From positions 294,309 through 357,498 of the forward strand of contig JBNGIO010006298.1 of NCBI GenBank assembly GCA_049999805.1: DNA of 63,190 nucleotides, given 5' to 3'. Positions 18,659 through 30,993 of the stretch are shown one piece after another; position 1 is the stretch's first letter, and each line of letters begins with the position of its first letter. The position numbers and the translations under genes are program-made. This stretch comes from Folioceros fuciformis. Its lineage: Eukaryota > Anthocerotophyta > Anthocerotopsida > Anthocerotales. Below the pieces are notes generated by a model. That model searched no databases. It was given only the letters and a program-made list of their open reading frames with translations, and had not been told where the DNA came from.

Positions 18659-21154
18659 TCAAACTGAAGGCCTCCGAACTTGGCGCCACTGCAGGGACCT
18701 TCGCCATCTGTGACCACGACTGGACAAACGATACACAATAACACCCAATGCGAGGCCCCACAGAATGACCATAGTGATGAAAAACTGGTGCATTGCTAAT
18801 CCAGCTTCGTTCCGCCTGTGGACAGTCTGACCGATGCCTGCATCTATTCCAGCCCACATTCGGAAAGGCCTACCATCACTCTCCTGTCCTCCAAACTTAA
18901 AGGCCTCCGAGTCGGACCAGTCACTGTGCCTGGCTTGTGCCCACACCCTTCCAGGCATGCCCTTCAGAGCGGAGGGCAAGTTCAAGATGAGTGTGATGAA
19001 AGCCTCCGACCAGTTTGAAACCACGCGCTGCAAGGCACAACACAGCTGAGGTCACACAATTCACATACGGTGACTAAACTCCAAGACAGGACGAAGGAAC
19101 CCCTTCCACAAACCTCGAAATGGCTCATTGAAATTGGGTTGAACATACGGAAACACTCCTCGTTGGATGCTGTAGAGTCTCCATATATCTGCAGCAAGGG
19201 AAGAGAAGCGGAGAAGAGCTGTGATCCATCTTTGCTCTGAACAAGCTAAAAGGGTGCACAAGTTGAAAAGTGAATGCCCCACCTCGAATGTGAAAGCCAA
19301 CGGCACCCTCAACCCGTCAAACATAAAGTCAGTTGCCGTTCCATGTGCCAAGTAGCTGTAGTCATACAAAGATGCGCATGGTGGAGTCAACCTCTGAAAC
19401 AAGACGGCCATCCTCATGCCTGGTGATGGAGAGACTTACCCCACTGCCCCGCCACCTGAGCCCACAATGCAGCTGCTGTTGCAGTGCAAGAGATTAATTG
19501 CCTGGAGAAGCAGCATCATGGGTTCTGCTGACCCATCTTCCGGCATTGTGTTCTTGTGGTCATATGGCATAAACAGAGCCTGCACCAGGAAGAAGAACCA
19601 CATGACAATCGTCACTTTGTACAACCTCTTTTGTGGGAAGACTTTGGCTACCAAATCTGGACTGGACGAGGTTGTACACTGATTACCTCCATTCCGGAAT
19701 GGACATTAACCCAAAGGTGAGGTTTGAATTTCTCAGCAAGCCCTCTCAAGATCTTAGTTTCTGGCTCACTAAAAGGTGCAGTCCCGGGATACTCCTCTGC
19801 TGGATCGTAATCCTTCAGTCCCACAACAGAACATTTAGGATCACCGGGACTGACATATTTTCCTATTGCGTTGTCCTCGAGTGCCGAGCACGTACCTTCT
19901 CTCTCTTGCCCCAGTCGAGTCCCCAGTTTCGGTTAGTGTCAACACCCCTGCCTGGCATGGAAAGTGGGATGTGATTCACAGACGAAGTTATCTTTACTTT
20001 ACTTGGACAAAAAAGCTGATCAGGCAACTGACGGGAATTTCAACACATTCACTAACCATTTTTCCTTTCGCAGAAGTATCCTGCTTCAACTTTCTTCCGA
20101 CCACTGACATTCTCCATGGCCACAATCTGGAAAACCCTGTAACTGATCCATCATCAAAGAGATCTGCAATGCAGAGCTAACCTGCTACACAAAGGAGAAG
20201 AATTTAAACAATGACACCATTGCTGTTGTGCTTCACTAAAGACAGAACTTTCCAGATCTATTGCAGAGAAACTGAATGGTCATGGTCCACCTTGATGACT
20301 GAGTTGGACAGAATCCGCTGTAACCTTGGGTTCTCCATAAGGACGGACTTGTGTTCACCCACAAGGGTTCTCATCAGTCGCATAGCAACTTCAGAGGTGA
20401 CAAGTTCCCGCCCATGCTGTCCAAAATCCTGTACTCTCCCACATCAACACCATCACTTGGCAACGCTGTGGCGAAGATAAGAAAAAAAGAACAGAACAGA
20501 TGCTAGCAAAACGCTCACGATTACAGCTACACACCAGAAGAAGGCGCAATTTCTCTGCAGAGCTAGCATTCCTGCCACCGCATTCGACAGTCACAACTCT
20601 TATCTCGGCACGGTAATCATTCGCCGCAGCCTGGAGGTCCTCCACCTGCAAGTCAAACAGACGTCAATGGGAACGTTGGGATCAGGGACAGCTTCAATCC
20701 AGCGCACAGCGATAAGCCAAAGGAAACCTCTTACACTCAGGACAAGAGGATGCCGAAACACAAGTGCTTGGATCTCTGTCAACAGAACATCACTGTCGGC
20801 GTAGTAGTCAGAGGATCTGAAAAAACGTCCCAAGCTAACAATCTTCTGATATGCTGGTACACAAGAATCCGGCAGAGGCACAAACCTTGTACGATACAAA
20901 TCATTCAAGGAGCTCTCCCTGAGATTCACATTAGATTCTGCCTGCTTTGCATTTTCCGAAAGTAGACAATAAAAAAATTAAATTACACCCTCAACATCCA
21001 AGCTGTCCCATCTGTCAAGTAGGAAATCCAGATCCATCACACGAATGCCCCGCTGAGAAAATGCTCCTGGCGAACACACCTGAGAGGAGCCAACAATCCA
21101 GATAACAATTGGGACGTATAGTTGCAGGATGGTGAGAAGCTGCCGCAGTTGCAT
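18659..21154 (-). CDS. M14-family zinc carboxypeptidase, membrane anchored
   Basis: Predicted metallocarboxypeptidase of the plant carboxypeptidase-A-like group (Arabidopsis At5g42320 type), entering the secretory pathway. Minus-strand exons: 21154-21080, 20941-20735, 20645-20535, 20428-20291, 20126-20057, 19951-19896, 19812-19687, 19579-19440, 19355-19283, 19188-19114 and 19027-18659. All phases match, giving 479 residues. Features: N-terminal hydrophobic signal (LLTILQLYVPIVIWIVG); zinc ligands in GQHGRELVTSE and NVHSGME; NRNWGLDWG; SGGGAVGYLAHGTATDF; the catalytic Glu in FTFEIYGD; near the C-terminus a hydrophobic segment (FFITMVILWGLALGVIVY) with a basic tail. The second exon contains a possible 69-nt intron (20885-20817, GT-AG, in phase) whose removal would give 456 residues. 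The substrate cannot be told from sequence. The TK start lies 553 bp away, divergent. Confidence 0.88.
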
Positions 21155-21706
21155 GATTCTATCTACCCTTCGATGTGAGTAAGATCCAAGCACGTTCACA
21201 GCTCAGCCATGTAGGCCACTGCTGCGAAGCAACAACCTTCTCGAACGATCCAAAGACTTCTCATAGTTCCGACTTCCCTCCCGCCGCGACCAGGGTTTGG
21301 TACTTGTGTAATAATTTGTTACGAAAGGCGATACAATACAGTATTTCGCCTAGTCATTTGTAACAACAGTTCCATATCCAATGCCGCCGTCAGCCCCGTT
21401 CCGTTGGAGAGGGTGGTCGGAGATTGATACGCATCGTTTTCCAACTTCCACAAACTCAGGTGACACGGGGGTACCGCGCACCAAGGCTCACTGGCGACAT
21501 TTGGCAGAGGACAGACCTTGCCACTTGGCCAGGTATGCCTTGCATGGCTGCCACCATTTCCGCCTGGCATTTCACGTACAACGCGCATCAAGAGCTAGCT
21601 CACAAGAATTTGAGCGTGGGGGCTCTCAAAAGCCGATCAGAAGCTGAGATGCGACAGCAACCTGCTCGTCTGGTATTGGAGACATCTTCAGTCAACTGAG
21701 AACACC
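21155..21706. promoter_or_regulatory. Divergent promoter region, carboxypeptidase / transketolase
   Basis: The two ATGs face away from each other across 552 bp, so this segment must hold both 5' UTRs and probably a shared promoter. Open frames at 21381-21699 show no family resemblance and are taken as chance. Confidence 0.55.
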
Positions 21707-24700
21707 ATGCTGCTGAAGTGCAGAGCGGGTCTTACAGGTCATCTGATTTTCCCGACCAGCATTTTGCACCACAACGCTGCTCAGACTGCGAGACTCTGTG
21801 ATCTGAACCAAGCTGCAACGCATCTGCAGTTTCCTCTTTTGAACAGGCTCTCCACCAGCCTCAGGCCGACCGGCGCGATCCGGCTGCTACGCGGAAGCAG
21901 AACTAGAGCGAGGGTCGAGGGGATGGATTCTCCGGCAGGAGCTACGCGTGCTGAGTATCGAGAATCAGAGCCAGTCACGTCCGATGCCGTGAAGAAGCCT
22001 GACAGTGAAGCGAATGGGAACTTGACTTTTCCAGAAGTCGATTACAGCAAGAAGTTTGAGGGAAGCGATTCCGGATCCGGGGCGCAGAGCATGCTGACCA
22101 ATGGAAGAGACTTGGAGGAGGAGGATACGTTGGGGGCCTGGAAGAATGAGATTGCTTTAGCTACCAGTCTGGACACTGAGAAAGTGGAAAGTGAAAGCGA
22201 GGACGTCCTTCAGGCACAAATTGAGAAGCGTTGTGCTGACAACATCCGGATGCTTGTCGTTGATTCCGTAAACAATGCGAATGCGGGCCATCCGGGTCTT
22301 CCCATGGGCCTCGCAGAGGTTGGATACGTCTTGTGGAAAGATGTGATGAAGTACAATCCCGAGAATCCCCGTTGGTTTAATCGAGATAGGTTTGTGCTCA
22401 GCGCTGGTCACGGATGCCTGCTGCAGTACATTTGCCTTCATCTTGCCGGCTACGATCTGCAGGTGCGCGCGCATTCTGTCCTCAAAGTTTCCATGCAGAT
22501 TTGCACACAATGACCCGTGACCAGAGCGTACATCTCAATTGTGCAGGCCGCAGTTGTCACTGATCATATTCTGACTTGCGGATCTGTTGTACCTAAGTAT
22601 GTAGGTGCAGGACCTTAAGCGGCTATGCAAGTTGGATGGGAGAACCCCGGGACACCCGGAAAACGTGACCACTCCTGGAATTGAAGTTACAACAGGTCAG
22701 TCTTGTAATTGCACAGGAAACCGGAGAAATCTCTGGAAGTTGCAAATCCTGTGTCCCTCGTTGTGACGCATTTTAGAATGTTCCAAGTCACAGACTGTGT
22801 GATACGTTTGGCACCAAGTAGGTCCTTTGGGACAGGGAGTGGCGAATGCAGTTGGATTGGCCATTGCAGAGGGGCATCTCGCTGCTCGATTCAACAAGCC
22901 TGACGCCACTGTGGTGGACCATCGAACGTATGGAACCTCCTCCTACCTTTTGAGATAGTTCCTTCTGGTCATCCGACTAATTATTGCCGATAAGAATGTC
23001 GAAACTGAGCGTTCTGTTATGTCTCGCGCTTATCTAGGTATTGCATTATGGGAGATGGTTGTGCCATGGAAGGTATCGCAAATGAGGCAGCTTCTCTAGC
23101 AGGACATTTGAAGCTGCACAAGTTAACGGTCATCTACGACGACAACCATAACACTATTGATGGCGATACAAGTCTCGCCTTTGACGAAGATGTAGGTGTC
23201 CGATTCCGTGCTCTTGGTTGGCACACCATTACGGTCGACAATATCTATGAAGATCTTTCAAGTTTTCGACGAGCAGTTTTAGACGAAGCTGCAGCGGAGA
23301 CAGACAAGCCCACTTTTATTCAGGTTGGGGAAAGCTTATTGGTTTTTTGAATGATCGTCAGCTCCAGCTCTGAGGAATAAGTACCTGCTCTTCTTCCCCA
23401 GTGTTGGTGTTCTGGGCCTTAGAGCCTTTGCTTGTCCAACTTGCAGGTAAAATCCAGCATCGGCAGATTGTCTAAGAAGGAAGGCACTGCAAAAGCTCAC
23501 CATGGTACATTTGATGAGGAGGACGTGAAGAGGATGAAGCAGAAACTTCGGTGGCCTGCAGAGAGAGAGCCGTTTTTTGTCTTGCCCATGGTTTATGAGT
23601 AAGCCGCGCCGCTTGTCTAACTCCGTCCAAAGAAGTTGTGCATTCACGATCGATCAGATATTTTCAGGACTCAAATGTACATCTCATCTAAGATTCGTTC
23701 GGTGTCAATTTCAACAGGAGGTTTAGGGAAACTGGGCGGCGTGGTGCACATTTGGAGCAGGTATGGAAGGAAACAGTGGCAAAATACGAAACTCAGTATC
23801 CGGCGGAAGGAGGAGAATTTCGACTCCTGCTTGATCGCAAGTTGCCCTCGGATTGGGCTCGTGTTCTGCCAGTTAGAACCCTCAACTCTTGAATTTGAAC
23901 TATCATCACTTCTCGCGTTCATGGATCATGGCTGACCTGGACGCTTCACTGAAGTCCTGACTTCTCTTTCTTGTCTGTAGCACTGGTCAGGGGACGAACC
24001 AGAGGATGCCACTCGCAGCTACTCGGACAAATGCTTGAACGCTTTGGCAAAAGTCATTCCGGGATTGATCGGGGGAAGTGCAGACCTTGCAAGCTCCAAC
24101 AAAGTGTACTTCAAAGATATGGACGACTTCTCAGCGACGAGTCCTTGGGGCAGGAACATTCACTACGGAGTTAGGGAGCACACCATGGCAGGGATTTCCA
24201 ACGGCCTTGCCCTCCACCGCTCTGGCCTCATCCCCGTTGCAGCCACTTTCCTCATCTTCTCTGACTACATGAAGAATGCCATCAGGTTATCTTCGTTGAG
24301 CGAAGCTCAGGTGCTGTACATCCTCACCCATGATTCCATCGGGTTGGGAGAAGATGGACCGACTCATCAACCAGTGGAGCAATTGGTGGGACTGAGAGCT
24401 ATCCCAAACATCGTTGTCCTACGGCCTGCAGATGGTAACGAGACGGCAGGGGCGTACAAGGTAGCCATAGCACGCCACCATGGCCCTACAGTTATATCCC
24501 TCTCCAGGCAGAAGGTGCTGGCGAATGTGGCAGGTTCTTCGGTGGAGGGAGTGGAGAAGGGTGGGTACATAGTCAGCGACAATTCTAACGGCCAATCGCC
24601 TGACATTATTCTCATAGGTACTGGCTCCGAACTGTGTCTGTGCGAAGGGGCAGCAGAGAACCTGCGCAAGGAAGGTACTAAAGTGAGAGTAGTGTCCCTG

Positions 24701-24949
24701 GTTTCGTGGGAGCTATTTGACGAGCAAGGGCGGGAGTACAAGGAATGTATCCTACCTCCCAAGGTGCACAGGAGGCTGGCAGTTGAGGCGGGCTCACCCA
24801 TCGGTTGGCGGGAGTACGTAGGACCTCAGGGACATGTGCTGGGGGTGAGGAAATTCGGGGCAAGTGGTGCTTATCTGGATGTCTTCAAAAAGTATGGATT
24901 CACTGTGGAGAATGTTGAAGAAAACGCTCGACTGTTGCTACAACAGTAA
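21707..24949 (+). CDS. TKL: Transketolase, probable plastid form, divergent
   Basis: Thiamine-diphosphate enzyme moving two-carbon ketol units between sugar phosphates in the Calvin and pentose phosphate pathways. Seven exons (21707-22462, 22605-22695, 22822-22927, 23038-23323, 23447-23598, 23718-23871, 23981-24949) join in phase to 837 residues, about 100 more than usual. The first ~70 residues are Ser/Arg/Leu-rich with few acids, like a plastid transit peptide, followed by an acidic linker. Core motifs: [40 protein letters not shown]; the ThDP motif from GDGCAMEG to [50 protein letters not shown]. The middle ([18 protein letters not shown] onward) and the C-terminal part are unlike the common plant isoform. 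Exon 2 could alternatively start 6 nt later. Confidence 0.93.
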
Positions 24950-25390
24950 TAGAACCAATTTGTTCTGCGGGGGCTTCTTTAGATCGTCTCCCCAGATGAT
25001 TGCGCCCCCCTGTATCTAAGGAGCGAAGCAGCTACTCTAGAGGTTTCGGCGTAAAAATTCACTTTTACTTCCTCGCAGTTTGAACCCAAAATGCGAGGAT
25101 GTAATAAAGCTGTCCACATACATGGAATTGCACCTTTCAACTGGTGGTCCTTTGTCACTAGTAGTGTAAAGGTACCGAGAAAGCGTAACCGGCGTATCCT
25201 GTTTTCTCTGATATCTCCACCGCAAAAAGGAGAGCACGATTCACGAAGAGTGGCTACATACCTTGGCCTCAACCCCAAGCTCGCGTCCCACATAGCACTA
25301 GGATACGAGAGGAGTGTTGTGATCCCGTTCGTGCTCTCTGATTGTGTTCGCTGCGCAATTATCTGACTTCGTCAACGGCTTTTTACCAGA
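24950..25390. other. Spacer between transketolase and copper chaperone
   Basis: A 441-bp segment holding the transketolase 3' UTR and the promoter and 5' UTR of the following gene on the same strand. Nothing else was recognised. Confidence 0.5.
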
Positions 25391-25846
25391 ATGGCAGAGG
25401 TGTGGTGCAAGCGGCCTCTCATCTGATGCTGGATTATGCAATTGTGAAGGGTGGAGATGCATTTGTGCTGGCTGTAGGTCTGACACTCAACCCCCTTTCT
25501 GCGTCTGCAGACTGTGGTGCTGAAGGTCGGGATGTCCTGCCAGGGATGTGTCGGTGCAGTGAAGCGAGTTCTGTCCAAGCTTGAAGGTAAGCCTTTCTGC
25601 CATCTCTAGTAGCTGACTGTAGCTCGCATGCGCTAAGCAACTCGGTGTGCTGACACCGCAGGTGTGGAAACATTTGATATTGACCTAAAGGAGCAGAAGG
25701 TTACTGTGAAAGGAAATGTCACCCCGGATGTTGTGCTCGACAAGGTTTCCAAGACGGGCAAGCCGACTGAACTTTGGCCGCAGCTTCCTGAGCCAGTGGA
25801 AGGGGCTCCGGTGGACGGGGCTCCGACGGAAGCCGTGAAGGCATAG
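25391..25846 (+). CDS. CCH: Atx1/CCH-type copper chaperone
   Basis: Small soluble copper carrier that passes Cu(I) to P-type ATPases in the secretory pathway. Three exons (25391-25399, 25511-25586, 25662-25846) give 89 residues. The first coding exon holds only ATG-GCA-GAG. The second carries the metal site GMSCQGC (Met11, Cys13, Cys16) in [17 protein letters not shown]. The third contains [16 protein letters not shown] and KTGKPTELW, completing the ferredoxin-like HMA fold, then a short Pro/Ala/Glu-rich tail ([15 protein letters not shown]) like the plant CCH extension. The start rests on the phase-0 join of MAE to TVVLKV, as in land-plant CCH. Without RNA data the tiny first exon is the least certain part. 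Confidence 0.92.
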
Positions 25847-26209
25847 ATGTGCCCCGCCTCTGCACTCGGTGAATGAAGAGGCTCTGTTCTTTTGTGCCAA
25901 TGTTGAACCGACGCGTATCGAGGTTAGCAAGATGTCAGTGCTGTAAACTATGAGCAGTATGAAAGTGTGGAGGGCACGCGGACGTCGGTTGACGTTCACG
26001 TGTCCTGAATTTCTCCTTTGCAAAGCCCTCCATTGCATCTATATTCCCTCAGCTCCTGGCTCCGTTTGTAGCAGCTTTTTTACTCCTCGATATTGCTGGA
26101 TTCTGCGGAGAAACTAGATTGGTGTCACCCTGTACGATCTCCATCCTTCTGCCACCAAGGAATCCGGGCAGCTTCCCGACAGCTGAGCAACTTCTCCCAA
26201 GAATATGCA

Positions 26210-26381
26210 GAGGCTTGGGGTCTGGCCTCGTTAGTACCTCCTGTTCTCCATCCCCCTCTCTACAGTGCACCATCAGATACGTTTCAGCAGATGTCGAGGC
26301 TCGGGGTCTGGCCTCCTTATTACCTCCTCTTCTCCATCCCTCTCTCTACAGTGCATGATCAGATGCGTTTCCTGCGGAGCA
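26210..26381. repeat. 86-bp tandem duplication in a convergent 3' region
   Basis: Two diverged copies (starts 26210 and 26296) of a unit beginning GAGGCT(T/C)GGGGTCTGGCC and containing CTCTCTACAGTGCA. They lie in the 605-bp spacer between the 3' ends of the copper chaperone (+) and SPEF1 (-). The rest of the spacer shows nothing else. Confidence 0.8.
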
Positions 26382-26451
26382 ATGTGCTGTTCCCTTGATC
26401 AGCCGCTGTGAATTACAAAATGTGGGGATTCCAGGAATAGGGCTCTCGTTT

Positions 26452-28199
26452 TCAGGAGCGCCCATTCCCATTCCTTGACTTGCCACTAAGGACTTGAATC
26501 TTGTGCTCCTTCAGGCGTACTAGCTGTTCCAGCTTCATCACCTTAGCCTCCAAGAGCTGAGGGAGGAGAAGAGAAGGACGTCAAGAATCCGGTGGCTGAA
26601 ATCCCTTCGTCCTCAAAGATGTATTACCTCAATAGTTTCTCGTAGTTCGCGGACGGTATTGTCCTTATCATATCCGATTTCATCGCCGCCTGCCCTGTGA
26701 CCATTCTGTGGAAGGCCTCGATGTCAAAAGAGGGGGATCCAAAGCACCGAGCTGTAAGTATGTTCGGCCGTTCGAATCAGAGAAATTAGAGACTCACCAG
26801 AGAACAATTAGAATCCGATGACAAACGTCTGCACATTCAAGAAACATGGTATCATTTTTTTTTTCCCCTCCAATGTACTAACATTACATACAAGGCCCAG
26901 ATGGGGTACTTACTGCTTTGTAGGTGAGCATTTTCTTGGCGAATAACCTACACAAAGGTGTGAAACACATAGTAATAAGATATTTTAAATTATTCTATAT
27001 ATATAATATTTATATTTATATTTATTGGTGGTCTTAAGTTAATCTGATTTCTATTCGTATGGTCGGATAGTTTTCTTATCTTTGTAAATTTCTTTTTATA
27101 ATAAATTACTCATAAAATAGGTAGACAATGCATGTGAATATTATGATTTATAAATAAATTATATTGCACATGCATATGAAAGGTAGGGGCAAACTTACAA
27201 TGTCCATTGGTGCCATTACTATTAATATTGCCATTGTCATTGCCATTGCTATGATGACCATTTCCATTAACGTTACAAAATTCTTCATCCTTATGATCCT
27301 TAGGGTTGTATTTAGCTATCTAGAGAGGACAAAATTTATGTTCACACAAGAGGATGGACTCTAAGCTTAATATTATATACTATCCAAATAAATAACTGAA
27401 AAAATACCTTAAATTTCAGAAGCTTCAAAATCCTTTCTATTACTCCAGGCTCACAATTTGCAACTCCTTCTATCTCCTCTTTGGATAGAGAAATGTGCAA
27501 CCGCTTCAACACTTTTACTGCTCCATTGAACAAGAAACGATCACATAGATTATGTTATAAGTCAAAGAATTAGTAGCTTAATATGAATAAGTAATTAATT
27601 AGGTCAAGATTTCAATACGATTCAAAGTGCTCCAGTTGTATATCTTCTGAGCCAACCCATTCACAGCACTATAATTATGCATATCTATTAAACGAGGGCA
27701 GTAATGTGCCACAACTTCTGCAGCAAGGACTGCATCCAACAAACAAATGTGTTCAATAAATCACAAAAAATATGTGTACTCTACCCTAACAAGTTTTTCA
27801 AGATCAAATTCAAGACAAATTAAAAAAAAAGGATTAAATCAAAGAACAAGGCCTTACCTCCATCGCTGAAATCTCGAGCTATGTTACGTTTTGGCCGTGA
27901 CAACGGTATGCTATCAATCTGCACAAATCAAAGTCTTTGATTGTTCACTTTAATACGATGACCACTCTGTTTAGCTCACTTCTCTTGAAAAATAAAATTC
28001 AAAGTGAATAAAGACACCTTTATACACGTTAGGAATTGAATCATGCATGACATGTCAATGCTAATCATTGCAATCTATACACGTATATAAGATGTGTACC
28101 ATACACATACATTGTTTTGCATTTGATAGAATTAAAAAGTAGTCAAAAGATACAAACCCAAGAATAAAGATGAGGAAGCTCATCTGTTGCAACATCCAT
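26452..28199 (-). CDS. SPEF1: Sperm flagellar protein 1 (SPEF1/CLAMP), CH-domain microtubule-binding protein
   Basis: Microtubule-bundling protein of the axoneme central apparatus and cell cortex, found in organisms with cilia. Eight minus-strand exons: 28199-28158, 27918-27858, 27729-27619, 27517-27408, 27319-27199, 26947-26914, 26694-26628 and 26556-26452. All phases match, giving 216 residues (animal SPEF1 is about 236). The N-terminal calponin-homology domain reads LYSWIDSIPLSRPKRNIARD, FSDGVLAAEVVAHYCPRL, NYSAVNGLAQKIYNWSTLN and EGVANCEPGVIERIL. A low-complexity Asn/Gly/His linker follows (exon 5). The C-terminal coiled coil reads DKDNTVRELRETIELLEAKV and MKLEQLVRLKEHKIQVL, matching the family's tail. 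Exon 6 (34 nt) and its two junctions are the least certain. Introns are AT-rich, unlike neighbouring genes. Expression in antheridia or sperm precursors is expected but not shown. Confidence 0.9.
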
Positions 28200-29365
28200 A
28201 ATTGTGACCTGAAGCACTTAGCTTCAAACATGCCGTAACAATGAGAATTTTTCTAGCTTTTCAATAGCAAATTTTACTAATTTCTCCTTCCTTATCAAAT
28301 AGCACATCAACCATTTTTCATAAGACCTAGTGCGAGAGCCAATTGAAAAGTAGAGAGAGAGCCAATTGAAAAGTAGAGTAAAACATAAGTAGAACATGAA
28401 GTTGTAGTATTGTTAACTAAGTGAGTAGACTTGTATAGTTCAAGGGGATAATTTATAATGCAATTCTCTACTTTCTTGAAAACCAGTTTGTTTGATGCGC
28501 ACCATGATAAAATAATAGATAAAAATATTACTGTTTTATATATTTATTTTATATTATTATATATATTAATAACTATAAGTAAATATGGATATTTAATATA
28601 ATCATATATATTATTAAATTATCTAATTAATTTGAAGCTTGCTTCTTAGCTACTTAATTGCATTTACTATACATATATGGGTGGTTTGCCAAATACGCCC
28701 ATGTGTATGTTCAATCTATGATGCTCTTACTTAAATGGTTTAGGTTGGTAATTTTAAGTGCCACTAAGTCTTGTTATGTAGTTATTGAAGTAAGTTATTT
28801 TGTTAGAGCATATGAAGTTGCTCTAAAAATCATCCATACTCTTGTAACAAATTCATGTAGCTAAACTTAGTAATGTGTACCCTCTTCTTGATTCAAATCT
28901 TAGTACCCTCGTCTTCATTCAAAACTTACTACCCTCCTCTTCAATCAAAAAGCATAATGTGTCTTTATTGATGTACATATCTTAAATTTCATATGGAGTT
29001 GAGATGTAGTGATCTTAGAAGTATTTGCTGTTTGCAAGCCTTGTCAAATGTTGAATCATGTGTATCAGGTCTTAGTTACGATTAGCATATGTGTTACCGT
29101 ATACAAGGTTAGTTCATTTCTACATATTATTCATTCTTAATGTTATTAGTTAATGAATATTTTATTAAAAATATTTAAAATATAAATATATATTGTACCT
29201 GCAAATATAGGAGGCATTGAATCTTGAAGTTTTTGAAAACCTAAACCTTAATTAAACCCTAGATACCATTCTTAAGAAACTTCAGACCCTAAACCCTTAT
29301 GAGGAAGAATGGAATCAGTCAACTCAAATACTAATAAATCACAAAGAACTAACCCTCACCAAAGT

Positions 29366-29465
29366 NNNNNNNNNNNNNNNNNNNNNNNNNNNNNNNNNNN
29401 NNNNNNNNNNNNNNNNNNNNNNNNNNNNNNNNNNNNNNNNNNNNNNNNNNNNNNNNNNNNNNNNN
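29366..29465. other. Assembly gap (100 N) flanked by identical 45-bp sequence
   Basis: Exactly 100 N. The 45 bp ending at the left edge (29321-29365, starting AACTCAAATACTAATAAATC) recur at 29477-29521 just right of the gap. This suggests two contig ends that overlap but were not merged, or a tandem repeat that broke the assembly. Confidence 0.95.
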
Positions 29466-30611
29466 ACCAAAGTAACAACTCAAATACTAATAAATCACAA
29501 AGAACTAACCCTCACCAAAGTAACGTTGGAAGAGAGCACCAAACTAATCCCCATGGGAATACTTTAAATCACTTTGCAGAGTAACCATCATGGGAGGGCT
29601 TGAAATCACAAGGGACTTACCTCCATGGAGGTCAGCAAATTATGAAGGACTAACCCTTAGAGAAGAGAAGATAGCATATAGGAAGGGCTAATCCCCACAA
29701 TGGAAGCACATTTGCAAGAATTCCCTTATTAAGCATCTACACATGGATTGATACTCATAGCGTCCCTAAAGGAAGGATGTCCTTCAAGAAAGTAGCTAGG
29801 TTCACCAAGGTAAAAGTTGCTAAGTACCAAGTAAATGACTGAAATTTGTTGATAATGAACTTCATCATCTTGCAACCCCCATCCCAAAGCACCAAATCAT
29901 GAGTTAGGGCTCTATGGTATGAGGACCCTGCATAGCTTAGAACGAAGAATAAAACTTTGGATGTGTTTGAGTTATCAACATCATGTTATGAGCTAACAAA
30001 ATAGAGTAAGATTTAAGAGGACTGGAGATGTTTGGGGATGTGAACAACACTCCTTGATTGGCTATGAGTTTTATAAGACCTGGAGATGCCTAGAGGCAAC
30101 ACTCCTTGATTGGCTATGATTTGTATAAGAGCCAAAGATGCTTAGAGGGCAAGTTCACGACCCATCTCTCATTGTTACAATGTCTCTATGGGTCATGAAG
30201 GGTTAAGTGATTGATTCCCATGGTGTCTTTTAACTAAGAGATCTTTAGTTTCAATCATTTTCATGCATTCAAGCGATTAGCTTAATGGAGTTATTCTCAT
30301 GCTCCTTTCATCCAAGGTTTATGACATGTGTGCTTGCTAGGTCTTTGTGAAATGTGTGTTCATTAGCTCTTGGGCCCTCTTGGTAAGGGAAGGGTGATGA
30401 ACACTTAACCCACTCTACTCTACCTTGAGTACCTCAATAGAGCCAACATTTACATCTAGTTATGTCCTCATTACATAATCAAGCTATTACAATTAGTGAA
30501 GTAACGAGCTAGGCAAGATTCATTGGACAGAAGTAGGATCCTGCAAGGAGCCAACTCAGCCAACCCCACCAATCATTTCGACCCGTTTGAGACTACACCC
30601 CCGTTCAGTAC

Positions 30612-30711
30612 NNNNNNNNNNNNNNNNNNNNNNNNNNNNNNNNNNNNNNNNNNNNNNNNNNNNNNNNNNNNNNNNNNNNNNNNNNNNNNNNNNNNNNNNN
30701 NNNNNNNNNNN
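30612..30711. other. Assembly gap (100 N)
   Basis: Exactly 100 N, the usual placeholder for a gap of unknown size. No shared sequence was noticed at its edges. Confidence 0.95.
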
Positions 30712-30993
30712 GTTCGTGCATATTGTATCGTATCCATATTGCTGGAGAAAGAATTACGATCCCTTTTAACCTTAAAGTCTACTTTCCCATCTGCCTTTGT
30801 CGTCCATCTTGGCAGGCAAAGTCCTTCGCTATCAAGTATACAAAGCTTCGCAGCTGATGAGTTCTGCTTACTCTATGTACAAGCTCTCCCATTTTGTTGA
30901 TGTCCGAATCCACACCCCTCCAAAGACACAAATTGAGCAACCACGAAAACTTCCAATTTGCTTGGAGAGAGGTGCAGCCTACCACGTGCAGCC

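Larger units (their letters stand above)
28200..30993. other. AT-rich intergenic DNA with two assembly gaps
   Basis: About 2.8 kb without a recognisable gene. Around 28500-28640 the sequence is extremely AT-rich. A 23-24 bp direct repeat (GAGCCAATTGAAAAGTAGAG) sits near 28336-28380. Two diverged repeats containing CACTCCTTGATTGGCTATGA occur at about 30045-30120. Runs of N occupy 29366-29465 and 30612-30711. Confidence 0.6.

Noticed and set aside
21381-21699. Two overlapping plus-strand frames just upstream of transketolase
   Set aside because: They end before the transketolase ATG, lie in the divergent promoter or 5' UTR, and have no recognisable domain.
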